Below, in pieces: positions 7,511 to 14,369 of a stretch of DNA of 37,013 nt. A program made the translations under genes and the position numbers. The stretch comes from Actinomycetota bacterium (GTDB lineage Bacteria; Actinomycetota; Actinomycetes; S36-B12), in the NCBI GenBank assembly GCA_030681835.1, contig JAUXRN010000202.1, positions 1 to 37,013 of the forward strand, given 5' to 3'. How positions within the stretch are numbered: the first letter of the stretch is position 1; each line of letters opens with the position of its first letter. The notes under the pieces were generated by a model that was given only the letters and a program-made list of their open reading frames with translations, was not told where the DNA came from and did no database searches.

Positions 7511-8689
7511 CTAGCTAGACGTCACCTCGGTGGCGAGTGTCGTGTACTTGGTGCTGTCCTCGCCGAGGTCGACGATCGCCTCCTGTTGGAGCAGGTCGGT
7601 CGGCGTCAGTCCCATGTTCGGGAACGACGGCACGAGCGCAGCGCTGACTGCGTCCATCGCGGGAGCGTTCGGGACCTTGTAGAGGATGTTCTCCGCCACC
7701 CAAGCGTGGTTCGCCGGGTCGAGAATGAAGTTGATGAACGCGTAGGCCGCCTCCTTGTTCTGCGAGGAGTTCAGCACGACCATCGTGTCGACCCACAGGT
7801 CGCTGCCCTCGTCGGGGACGACGAACTTCACATTCGGATCCTCGGCAATGGCGTAGTTGCACCAGCCGTCCCAGGCCACGGCCATGGTGGCCTCGCCTGA
7901 GACCAGCCGGGTGTAGAAGGTCGTGTCGTCGTAGGCCAGCAGGCCCGGCTTCTGAGCGATGAGCAGCTGCTTGGCCTCCTCGAGCTGGGCGTCGTCAGTG
8001 GTGTTGATCGAGTAGCCCAGGGACTTGAGGGCAGGGAGGGCGAGCCAGCGCTCGGTCGACAGGGCCGTGACCTTGCCCTCGTCGGAACCGGACGGGGCGA
8101 GCACCGCGTTCCAGCTCGTGGGCTCGCTCTCGACGAGGTCGCTGCGGTAGCAGATCCCGGTCGTGCCCCACGCGTAGGGGACCGAGAAGGTGTTGCCAGC
8201 GTCGTACGGGAGCGCGTTCGCCTCGGGGTAAAGCATCGTGAGGTTCGGCACCTGGGCCGCATCGATCGGTGCGAGCAGGCCCGCATCGTTCAGTGCTTGC
8301 GCGTACTGGCCCGAGACGAAGGCAACGTCGATACCGGAGTCGCCTCCCGCGGTGAGCTTGCCCATGATCTCCTCGTTCGTCGCGTGGTTCGCGATCGTGA
8401 GGGGCACACCCGTGGCGGCCTCGAACTGCGCGCCGAGGTCCTCGGGGTAGTAGCCAGCCCAGTTGGACACGGTCAGGGACTGGCCGGCGAGATCCGCCGG
8501 CGCCTCGCTCGCGGGCGCCTCGCTGGCCGGCGCCTCGCTGGCCGGTGCCGAGCTCTCCGGCGCTGGCGTCGAGGCCGCGGTCGACTCGCTGCTGCTGCTC
8601 CCGCCGCACGCTGCCAGTAGTAGAGCGGAGGCTGCCATGAGCGCTGCCGCGCTACCGCTCCTGCCCATCGCACGCGCACTACGTCGCAT
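7511..8689 (-). CDS. potD: Polyamine-binding lipoprotein PotD
   Basis: The 392-residue extracellular binding protein has a twin-arginine-like basic start, a hydrophobic core and lipobox LLAAC with Cys28. It then has a Ser/Ala/Glu/Pro-rich linker with three ASEAP repeats before the folded domain (QSLTVSNWAGYYPEDLGAQFE onward). This NWxGYxP opening and DVAFVSGQYAQAL are typical of PotD/PotF binding proteins. The protein would capture putrescine or spermidine and hand it to PotBC. The start at 8689 has GGGAG about 8 bases upstream; longer in-frame extensions run through the promoter region and are rejected. It is the first gene of the operon and is divergent from the TetR gene. Confidence 0.9.
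   Translation of the reverse strand: MRRSARAMGRSGSAAALMAASALLLAACGGSSSSESTAASTPAPESSAPASEAPASEAPASEAPADLAGQSLTVSNWAGYYPEDLGAQFEAATGVPLTIANHATNEEIMGKLTAGGDSGIDVAFVSGQYAQALNDAGLLAPIDAAQVPNLTMLYPEANALPYDAGNTFSVPYAWGTTGICYRSDLVESEPTSWNAVLAPSGSDEGKVTALSTERWLALPALKSLGYSINTTDDAQLEEAKQLLIAQKPGLLAYDDTTFYTRLVSGEATMAVAWDGWCNYAIAEDPNVKFVVPDEGSDLWVDTMVVLNSSQNKEAAYAFINFILDPANHAWVAENILYKVPNAPAMDAVSAALVPSFPNMGLTPTDLLQQEAIVDLGEDSTKYTTLATEVTSS
8496..8540 (-). repeat. Three 15-bp tandem repeats in potD
   Basis: Three consecutive 15-base units (8496-8510, 8511-8525, 8526-8540) differ by one to three bases and encode the linker ASEAP three times between the lipid anchor and the binding domain of PotD. Copy number could vary by slippage without breaking the frame. 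Confidence 0.8.
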
Positions 8690-8790
8690 CTGGTGACTCC
8701 CATCCGACGCTGCGCGCCGAGGTCTGCCCGAGCCGAGTGCCCGAGATCCCGGGCCGAACTGCCCGAGGATGCGCGAGCGTTGCACACGAG

Positions 8791-8822
8791 TCCAACAACC
8801 CGCAACAGGTTTGGTCGTTGGA
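8791..8822. promoter_or_regulatory. Inverted repeat TCCAAC-N20-GTTGGA in the potD/tetR gap
   Basis: Perfect 6-bp arms (8791-8796 and 8817-8822) separated by 20 bases lie in the 229-bp gap between the divergent potD and TetR genes. The position, 100-130 bp upstream of potD, suits an operator or activator site for the polyamine operon. Function is inferred. Confidence 0.35.
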
Positions 8823-8838
8823 AGCACAACCGTTACCC

Positions 8839-8860
8839 GAATTCCCTGAATTCTGATTCA
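8839..8860. promoter_or_regulatory. Candidate TetR operator
   Basis: Two GAATTC hexamers (8839-8844 and 8848-8853) and an overlapping inverted repeat TGAAT-N4-ATTCA (8847-8860) cluster here. The site abuts the expected -35 position of the TetR operon promoter, and it is unusually AT-rich against the surrounding DNA. An autoregulatory TetR site is the simplest reading. Confidence 0.4.
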
Positions 8861-8877
8861 ATGCGCAGGTTCGGCGG

Positions 8878-8883
8878 TAGGGT
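8878..8883 (+). promoter_or_regulatory. -10 box of the TetR-glycosyltransferase operon
   Basis: TAGGGT lies 35 bases before the TetR ATG at 8919, with a purine-rich Shine-Dalgarno stretch (8906-8914) between. The -35 region 17 bases upstream (GATTCA) is weak and overlaps the TGAAT/ATTCA inverted repeat. Confidence 0.4.
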
Positions 8884-8918
8884 GCGTCGATTCGTCCGGG
8901 AGCGTGGGGGGAGAGTCG

Positions 8919-9524
8919 ATGGCGAAGTCCAAGGGCGCCCGCCGGACCGAGCTCCTAGAGGCCGCCCAGCGCGCCATGGCGGAGCACGGGACCAGCGTTC
9001 GCCTCAACCAGGTCGCCGAGGAGGCAGGCCTGACGTCCGGCGCGGTGCTCTACCACTATCCCGACCTGCAGGAGCTGCTCGTCGACGCCAACCGGGCCGG
9101 CATGGAGCGCTTCTACGACGCGCGGGTGAAGGCCATCGCCGGCGTGACCGATCCGGCCGAGCGGCTGGTCCGCACCCTTGCGTCGGGAGTGCCGGTCGAC
9201 GAGGACGACGAGGACGTCCGGCTGCTGTGCGCCCTGGGTGGGGCGGCCGCCCGCAACACCGTGTACGCGGTGCTCCTGACCTCGCTGTACGACCGGCAGG
9301 TCGCGATGTACCAGATGATCCTCGAGTCGGGATCGGCCCAGGGCGCCTTTCGGCTCGCCGGGGACTCCCTAGACATCGCGCGCAACCTCGTGGCACTCGA
9401 GGATGCCTACGGCTACCGCATCATGGCGGGGCATCCCACGATCGGCCATGATGCGTCGGTCGACCTCATCCTCACGTACGCACGCCTGGCCACCGACCAT
9501 CCACTGGCATCGGAGACGACATGA
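8919..9524 (+). CDS. TetR-family transcriptional regulator
   Basis: The 201-residue protein has an N-terminal helix-turn-helix of the TetR type (RLNQVAEEAGLTSGAVLYHYPDLQELLVDA, about residues 28-57). A helical ligand-binding domain follows, with an acidic patch EDDEDV near residue 93. It resembles BetI/PuuR-like regulators only in general layout, so the ligand is unknown. The ATG at 8919 follows GGGGGGAGAG; an earlier GTG at 8904 is less likely. It heads the operon with the glycosyltransferase, whose ATG overlaps its stop. Lying back to back with potD, it could control both its own operon and polyamine uptake. Confidence 0.85.
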   Translation: MAKSKGARRTELLEAAQRAMAEHGTSVRLNQVAEEAGLTSGAVLYHYPDLQELLVDANRAGMERFYDARVKAIAGVTDPAERLVRTLASGVPVDEDDEDVRLLCALGGAAARNTVYAVLLTSLYDRQVAMYQMILESGSAQGAFRLAGDSLDIARNLVALEDAYGYRIMAGHPTIGHDASVDLILTYARLATDHPLASETT

Positions 9525-10834
9525 CCGACCGACCGCTCGTCGTCCTGTTCATGCCCGAGTCGGCCCACGGACCGACCAACCAGTGCATCGGCATCGGAGA
9601 CATCCTGCGGCGACGAGGACACCGGATCGTCTTCGCCGCCGAGGCCTCGTGGAAGGGTCGCCTCGCTGCTCTCGGGTTCGAGGAGGATCTCGTCAATCTC
9701 GCACCCGTCGCGGACGACGTCGACGAGCAGGACGCCGGCCAGTTCTGGAAGGACTTCATCCGCGAGACGGCCCCGGAGTTCCGCAGGCCCACCGTCGATC
9801 AGCTCGCGACTTTCATGCAGCCGACCTGGCAGGCATTGATCGACGGAGCGATGTACTGCGAGCCCCAGCTGCGAGCCATCATCGAGCGCACTCGCCCGGA
9901 CGTGATCGTTGAGGACAACGTGGTCTGCTTCCCTGCGCTCGTGACTGCCGGCGTGCCGTTCGTCCGAATCGTCTCGTGCAACCCGCTGGAGATGAAGGGT
10001 CCCGACATCGCTCCCGCCTACTCCGGCCTGCCCGCCGACGATCGCAGCGAATGGGCGTCCTTCATCGCCGAGTACGACCGCACCCACCGGCCGATATGGG
10101 AGCCCTTCAACGCCTGGGTGCAGGAGCAGGGCGCCCCACCGCTGGCCGACCTGGAGTTCATCCATGAGGCGACGGCAGCCAACATGTACGTCTTCCCGCT
10201 CGAGGCCGACTACACCGATGCCAGACCCCTCAACAAGACCTGGCACCGGCTCGACTCCAGCGTGCGGGAGACCGACACCGAGTTCGAGATCCCGGCTGGC
10301 TTCCTCGACCGCGAAGACGGATCCGGCCTCGTCTACTTCTCGCTAGGCTCCCTCGGCGGTGCCGACCTCGACCTGATGCGCCGGGTCGTCGATGTCCTCG
10401 GGCGTACCCGCCACCGCTACATCGTCAGCATGGGTCCGCGCGCCAGCGAGCTCGAGCTCCCCGCCAACATGATCGGCGCCGAGATGCTCCCGCAGACGCG
10501 CATCATCCCGTTGGTGGATCTCGTGATCACTCATGGCGGCAACAATACGACCACCGAGGCCATGCACTTCGGAAAGCCGATGGTGCTGCTGCCGTTGTTC
10601 TGGGACCAGTACGACAACGCCCAGCGGATGGACGAGCTGGGCTTCGGAGTCCGGTTGTCGACGTACGCGTTCACGGACGAGCAGATGACCGGAGCGGTCG
10701 ACCGCCTGCTCGCGGACGCGCAGCTGCGCGCCCGGATGGACGCGAACGGTGCGGCGATCCGAGGTCGTGACGGGCTGCGTCGCGGCGCCGACGTGATCGA
10801 GGCCGTGGGGCGAGAGCACCTCAACCGGTCGTGA
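9521..10834 (+). CDS. GT1-family glycosyltransferase (UGT/MGT type)
   Basis: This 437-residue GT-B fold protein has an N-terminal acceptor domain and a C-terminal nucleotide-sugar domain. The latter bears the GT1 signature THGGNNTTTEAMHFGKPMVLLPLFWDQYDNA, close to macrolide glycosyltransferases and UDP-glucuronosyltransferases. It should transfer a sugar from a UDP- or dTDP-sugar to a small hydrophobic acceptor in the cytoplasm. No acceptor can be deduced. Its ATG overlaps the TetR stop (ATGA), and its TGA overlaps the GTG of the kinase gene, so it is translationally coupled on both sides. The company of an amino-sugar-type kinase and SIS protein suggests a glucosamine-related sugar. Confidence 0.82.
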   Translation: MTDRPLVVLFMPESAHGPTNQCIGIGDILRRRGHRIVFAAEASWKGRLAALGFEEDLVNLAPVADDVDEQDAGQFWKDFIRETAPEFRRPTVDQLATFMQPTWQALIDGAMYCEPQLRAIIERTRPDVIVEDNVVCFPALVTAGVPFVRIVSCNPLEMKGPDIAPAYSGLPADDRSEWASFIAEYDRTHRPIWEPFNAWVQEQGAPPLADLEFIHEATAANMYVFPLEADYTDARPLNKTWHRLDSSVRETDTEFEIPAGFLDREDGSGLVYFSLGSLGGADLDLMRRVVDVLGRTRHRYIVSMGPRASELELPANMIGAEMLPQTRIIPLVDLVITHGGNNTTTEAMHFGKPMVLLPLFWDQYDNAQRMDELGFGVRLSTYAFTDEQMTGAVDRLLADAQLRARMDANGAAIRGRDGLRRGADVIEAVGREHLNRS

Positions 10835-12129
10835 CCGCCGCTCTCCCGGGCCTCATCGCCGCCGCGGCCCCGGGCAGCCTGCTCCCGGAGCGACGGGCAG
10901 CCGAGGCCGCCCGCGTCGAAGGTCGCTTGGCAGCCGTGGCTTACGCCCCTTTGCCCCGACCGGGGCTGTGGTTCGCACTCGTCGAGGACGGTCGAGGCGT
11001 CCGCTACGGAGTACCGGCTCGCGCGGACACTGACGCCGGCCTCGTCCGGGCTCGAGTCGGCGACGGAGCTGCCCAGGCGATCGTCGCCATGGTGGCGGGA
11101 GCCGAGGCAGTGCCAGACGGGCTTCGCGTGACCCGGCTCGGGCACGTCGCAGCCGCGCCCCTGGAGGGTGAGCGCGCCGTCGACGTCGACCAGACCAACG
11201 AGCTGGTCGCCATCGGGAATGCTGTGATGGTCAAGTGGATGCTCCACCCGGCTACCGAGAGGCAGCCCGGCCCGGATCGGCTCCGCTCGCTGGCCGATGC
11301 CGGCTTCGCGGGCACTCCTCGACCGCTCGGGCTGGTCGAGATCGCGGTCGGGTCGAGCTGGGCGCTCGTCGCGACGGTCACCGAGTACGTGCCGGACACC
11401 CGAGACGGCTGGGAGTGGGCGGTCGATGACGTGCGGGCGCTCGTCCGGGGCGAGTTGAGCCCTCGCGAACTGACGGACCGATCCACAACCCTCGGTCGTC
11501 TCGTCGGCGAGTTGCATCGGGCCCTGGCCATGGCCGGCACATCCGTGGCCACCACGGCCGACGTGGTGCGCTGGACGATGTCTGCCCGCCTGGACGTGGA
11601 TGCTGCGCCGATCGACGACGACGTCCGCGACCGCATCCTGGACGAGTTGGCCGTTCTCGACGCTGCCGTGGGCACGACGATCATCGACATCCACGGCGAC
11701 CTGCACATCGGGCAGGTACTTCGTCAGTCAGGCACCGAGCGTCTCCTGGTGGTCGACTTCGATGGCAACCCCACGCAGTCGTCTGAGCAGCGCCTCGCCC
11801 GCCAGCCGGCCGCGCGGGACGTCGCGAGCATGCTGACCTCACTCGACCACGTCGGTCGAGTCGTCCTCCACCGCACCGACGACCTGGCCGCCAGGCAGCG
11901 GACTGCCGTTCTAGCCTGGATCGATCGTGCCCAGGCGGACTTCCTGGCGGGCTATCGGGCGTACCTCGATGGCCACGGTGCCCTCGGCCTCCTGGAGGGT
12001 TCGCTGATCCGCCCGTTCGAACTCCAGCAGGAGTGCCGCGAGTATGCGTACGCCGAGCGCTACCTCCCGCACTGGCGCTACGTGCCGGATGCGGCGCTGC
12101 CCGCACTGCTGACCAGGGAGCCCCGATGA
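10831..12129 (+). CDS. Maltokinase/glucosamine-kinase-like phosphotransferase
   Basis: The 432-residue protein has the actinobacterial maltokinase layout. An N-terminal cap of about 110 residues is followed by an aminoglycoside-phosphotransferase-like kinase domain. That domain carries the VDQTNELV and VKW segments that correspond to the P-loop-equivalent and ATP lysine regions, catalytic HGDLHIGQ (His288, Asp290) and Mg-binding VVDFDG (Asp309). Trehalose-pathway maltokinases cluster with treS, which is absent here. The actinobacterial glucosamine-kinase branch of the same fold is known to favour glucosamine. With a SIS sugar-phosphate protein directly downstream I favour an amino-sugar kinase. 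Start is GTG in the GTGA overlap at 10831; its stop overlaps the next ATG. Confidence 0.78.
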   Translation: MTAALPGLIAAAAPGSLLPERRAAEAARVEGRLAAVAYAPLPRPGLWFALVEDGRGVRYGVPARADTDAGLVRARVGDGAAQAIVAMVAGAEAVPDGLRVTRLGHVAAAPLEGERAVDVDQTNELVAIGNAVMVKWMLHPATERQPGPDRLRSLADAGFAGTPRPLGLVEIAVGSSWALVATVTEYVPDTRDGWEWAVDDVRALVRGELSPRELTDRSTTLGRLVGELHRALAMAGTSVATTADVVRWTMSARLDVDAAPIDDDVRDRILDELAVLDAAVGTTIIDIHGDLHIGQVLRQSGTERLLVVDFDGNPTQSSEQRLARQPAARDVASMLTSLDHVGRVVLHRTDDLAARQRTAVLAWIDRAQADFLAGYRAYLDGHGALGLLEGSLIRPFELQQECREYAYAERYLPHWRYVPDAALPALLTREPR

Positions 12130-13076
12130 TCCCCGACCTCTTCATGCGCGACCTCGAGGCCAAGCCTGATGTCCTGCTGGAACTGGCTGGTCACCTGACG
12201 TCCGTCGATCCCTGGGCCGGCACGGGCATCACCGCGGACTCCCGCCTGGTGCTGCTCGGCATGGGCTCATCGCACTATGCGAACTGCGTCGCGGCCGCGC
12301 GTCTGCGTGCTCGGGGGCACGAGGCCGTGGCGGAACTGGCCAGCAGCGACCTGCTGCCGACAGCTCGGCCCGGGACGGTCGTCGTCGCCGTTTCCGCAAG
12401 CGGGGGATCGGCAGAGACGGTGGCCGCACTGGGCCGCTACGCGGGGCGCGCGCCGATCATCGCGATGACGAACGTCGAGGGCTCACCCATCACCGAGCAC
12501 GCGACCACGGTCGTGCCCATGCTCGCGCGGCCCGAATTGGGGGGAGTGGCCTGCCGGTCGTTCCAGCACACGCTCGCGCTGCTGCTCGACCTCGAGAGTC
12601 GACTCAGCGGCGAGGCCGGGGCCGGGACGACCGTGCGGGGGGCGGCGACGGCGTCGGCCGACCTCCTTGAGCGCCGGGCCCACTGGCTGCCGGCGCTCAC
12701 CGAAGTCGCCATCGGTCCCGACGGCACCCACCTGGTTGCACCGGCTCGACGGCTCAGTTCGGCGCAACAGGGCGCACTGATGCTGCGCGAGGGGCCGCGC
12801 CTGCCGGCGATCGGGTGCGAGACGGGGGACTGGAGTCACGTCGACGTCTACCTCACGAAGACCACGGACTACCGGCTGATCCTGTTCCGCGGGTCGTTGT
12901 GGGAGCCGGAACTGCTCCGTTGGGTTCGCGAGCGTGGGTCGACGATGGCCTGCGTGGGCGACGGAGTCGACGAGGCCCGCGTCACGGTCCGCTTTCGGGG
13001 GGATGACGAAGACGACGTCCGCCTGCTCGCCGAGGTGCTGGTGCCGGAGCTGCTGGCGGCATCCCTGTGGTCCTAG
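12126..13076 (+). CDS. Double-SIS sugar-phosphate isomerase/deaminase (GlmS isomerase-like)
   Basis: The 316-residue protein contains two SIS domains and matches the isomerase half of glucosamine-6-phosphate synthase without the glutaminase half. SIS1 shows LLGMGSSHYA and SASGGSAETV. SIS2 shows QQGALMLRE and TGDWSHVD. Glu222 and His238 are 16 residues apart, the same spacing as E. coli GlmS Glu488 and His504, and align with them. Met219 replaces GlmS Lys485, and the C-tail carrying Lys603 is missing. That pattern suggests a deaminase or isomerase on glucosamine-6-phosphate rather than a synthase. The ATG at 12126 overlaps the kinase stop, and the gene ends the four-gene operon. Confidence 0.8.
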   Translation: MIPDLFMRDLEAKPDVLLELAGHLTSVDPWAGTGITADSRLVLLGMGSSHYANCVAAARLRARGHEAVAELASSDLLPTARPGTVVVAVSASGGSAETVAALGRYAGRAPIIAMTNVEGSPITEHATTVVPMLARPELGGVACRSFQHTLALLLDLESRLSGEAGAGTTVRGAATASADLLERRAHWLPALTEVAIGPDGTHLVAPARRLSSAQQGALMLREGPRLPAIGCETGDWSHVDVYLTKTTDYRLILFRGSLWEPELLRWVRERGSTMACVGDGVDEARVTVRFRGDDEDDVRLLAEVLVPELLAASLWS

Positions 13077-13096
13077 CTCTCGATGGCATTCAGGCG

Positions 13097-13492
13097 TCAC
13101 TCCATCAGTTCCCGCAGGTCGTCCGGCACGTCGGCCGCGTTCTCCGCCAACGCATCGCGGGGAACGATCTCCAGTGCCGCCTCGTTCGTCGCGGCCAGCA
13201 TGACGGGCGACGCGAGCCCCGCCTCGTACGACTCGAGCCAGCGGCCCGCGCACACCGCCCATCGGTCTCCCGGCTTCAAGCCGGGGAAGCCGTACTGGGG
13301 CATCGGGGTCGACAGGTCGTTGCCGATCGCCTTCTGGTGCTGCAGGAACTCCTCGGTCACCACGGCGCACACGGTGTGCGAGCCGAGGTCCTCGGGGCCG
13401 GTGGTCGTGAAGCCGTCGCGGTAGAAGCCGGTCAGGGGGTCAAGGCTGCACACCTGCAGTTCCTCGCCAAGGGCATTGCGTTGCGGCTCCAT
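13097..13492 (-). CDS. DUF2237 family protein
   Basis: This 131-residue cytoplasmic protein shows the DUF2237 pattern: NALGEELQVCSLDPLTGFYRDG at the N-terminus, DLGSHTVCAVVTEEFL in the middle, and a WAVCAGRW segment with VMLAATNEAALEIVP at the C-terminus. Several conserved cysteines (in LQVCS, HTVCA, WAVCA) are present. The family has no established function. The start at 13492 is supported by a TATGGT -10 box exactly 6 bases upstream (leaderless) and by the usual domain start. It is divergent from the VOC gene with only 18 bp between start codons. A decayed C-terminal copy lies at 1789-1860. Confidence 0.82.
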   Translation of the reverse strand: MEPQRNALGEELQVCSLDPLTGFYRDGFTTTGPEDLGSHTVCAVVTEEFLQHQKAIGNDLSTPMPQYGFPGLKPGDRWAVCAGRWLESYEAGLASPVMLAATNEAALEIVPRDALAENAADVPDDLRELME

Positions 13493-13498
13493 GGGGCC

Positions 13499-13504
13499 AC
13501 CATA
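13499..13504 (-). promoter_or_regulatory. -10 box, leaderless start of DUF2237 gene
   Basis: TATGGT on the minus strand ends 6 bases before the ATG at 13492. It lies inside the 18-bp gap to the divergent VOC gene, overlapping that gene's AGGAG. Confidence 0.45.
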
Positions 13505-13510
13505 GGAGCC

Positions 13511-13930
13511 ATGGCTACCAACGAGACTGCGGTCACGCAATTGCGGCTCGTCGTGACGGTCGACGATCTCGACGAGGCGATCTCCTTCTACCGTGATGCC
13601 CTGGGCCTGCCCGTCGAGGCGTCGTTCGAGGCGGACGGACGCCGGGTGGTGATCCTCGACGCCGGCCGGGCCACCTTGGAGCTTGGCGATGCAGGCCACG
13701 CTGCCTACGTCGACGAGGTGGAGGTGGGTCGCCGGGTGGCGGGCCGCATCCGGGTGGCGTTCGAGGTGGCCGACGCCGGACCGCGCACGTACCGGCTCGC
13801 CGCGGCAGGCGCAACGGTCATCGCCCCGCCCATCCGCACGCCATGGGACAGCCTCAACTCCCGGCTCGACGCCCCGGGAGGCCTGCAGCTGACCCTCTTT
13901 CAGGCGCTCGCCCCTGAGACCATGGCCTAG
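13511..13930 (+). CDS. VOC-family (glyoxalase/bleomycin-resistance fold) protein
   Basis: The 139-residue protein has the paired beta-alpha-beta-beta-beta modules of vicinal-oxygen-chelate enzymes. It opens with LRLVVTVDDLDEAISFYRDALGLPVE, has the central VVILDAGRATLEL and IRVAFEVADAGPRTYRLAAAGATVI, and ends with the DAPGGLQLTLFQ strand. Members bind a metal and act as lyases, dioxygenases, isomerases or drug-binding proteins; sequence alone does not decide. An AGGAG sits only two bases before the ATG, an unusually short spacing, so initiation may be atypical. Its TAG shares one base with the GTG of the next gene, so the two are coupled. Confidence 0.82.
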   Translation: MATNETAVTQLRLVVTVDDLDEAISFYRDALGLPVEASFEADGRRVVILDAGRATLELGDAGHAAYVDEVEVGRRVAGRIRVAFEVADAGPRTYRLAAAGATVIAPPIRTPWDSLNSRLDAPGGLQLTLFQALAPETMA

Positions 13931-14334
13931 TGATCAGGCGTTCGCTGCTCGCAGTCACCATCCTCGCCACGACACTGCTGTTCGCGCCGCAGGCGGAAGC
14001 GGCTCGCGACGTCACCGCCACGCTCGCCATCTCCGCCAGCACCGCAGCCGTCCGGGTGGAGGTGCCGATGACCATCACCGTCAGGCCCGCGAGCGTGGCG
14101 AGCACCAACGATCCCCGGGGAAGGGTCGTGCGCGTGCAGGTGCTCGATCGGCAGGGCCAGTGGGTCACCATCGACAGCTACCGGCTGCCGAGGTCCGGCA
14201 TCGTCCAGGACACCGTGACGGGCATCGAGGAGGGCCTCGGCCGATACCGGGTCCTCGTGATGAGCATCGACCGCAGGTCGGTCATCGCCCGCTCGAACGT
14301 CGACAGGGTGACGTGGACCGCTCCCGCCGAGTAG
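13930..14334 (+). CDS. Small secreted beta-rich protein, unknown function
   Basis: The 134-residue product starts at a GTG that overlaps the VOC stop by one base. It has a classical signal peptide (MIRRSLLAVTILATTLLF, cleavage likely after AEA, residues 22-24). The remaining ~110 residues alternate strands such as VRVEVPMTITVRPAS and VVRVQVLDRQGQWVTIDSY. This pattern resembles an immunoglobulin-like or bacterial surface beta-sandwich domain, but no family is recognised. It contains no cysteine in the mature part. It should be secreted or loosely wall associated. Confidence 0.7.
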   Translation: MIRRSLLAVTILATTLLFAPQAEAARDVTATLAISASTAAVRVEVPMTITVRPASVASTNDPRGRVVRVQVLDRQGQWVTIDSYRLPRSGIVQDTVTGIEEGLGRYRVLVMSIDRRSVIARSNVDRVTWTAPAE

Positions 14335-14357
14335 GCGCATCGCGGCGCGGCCGGGGC

Positions 14358-14363
14358 TAGGGT
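14358..14363 (+). promoter_or_regulatory. -10 box, leaderless start of hydrolase-acyltransferase pair
   Basis: TAGGGT is followed by 6 bases and the ATG at 14370, with no ribosome-binding site between. Confidence 0.5.
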
Positions 14364-14369
14364 CGCGCC

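Noticed and set aside
8496-8540. Tandem repeats considered as a CRISPR or mobile element
   Set aside because: Only three 15-bp units, in frame, coding for the PotD linker.
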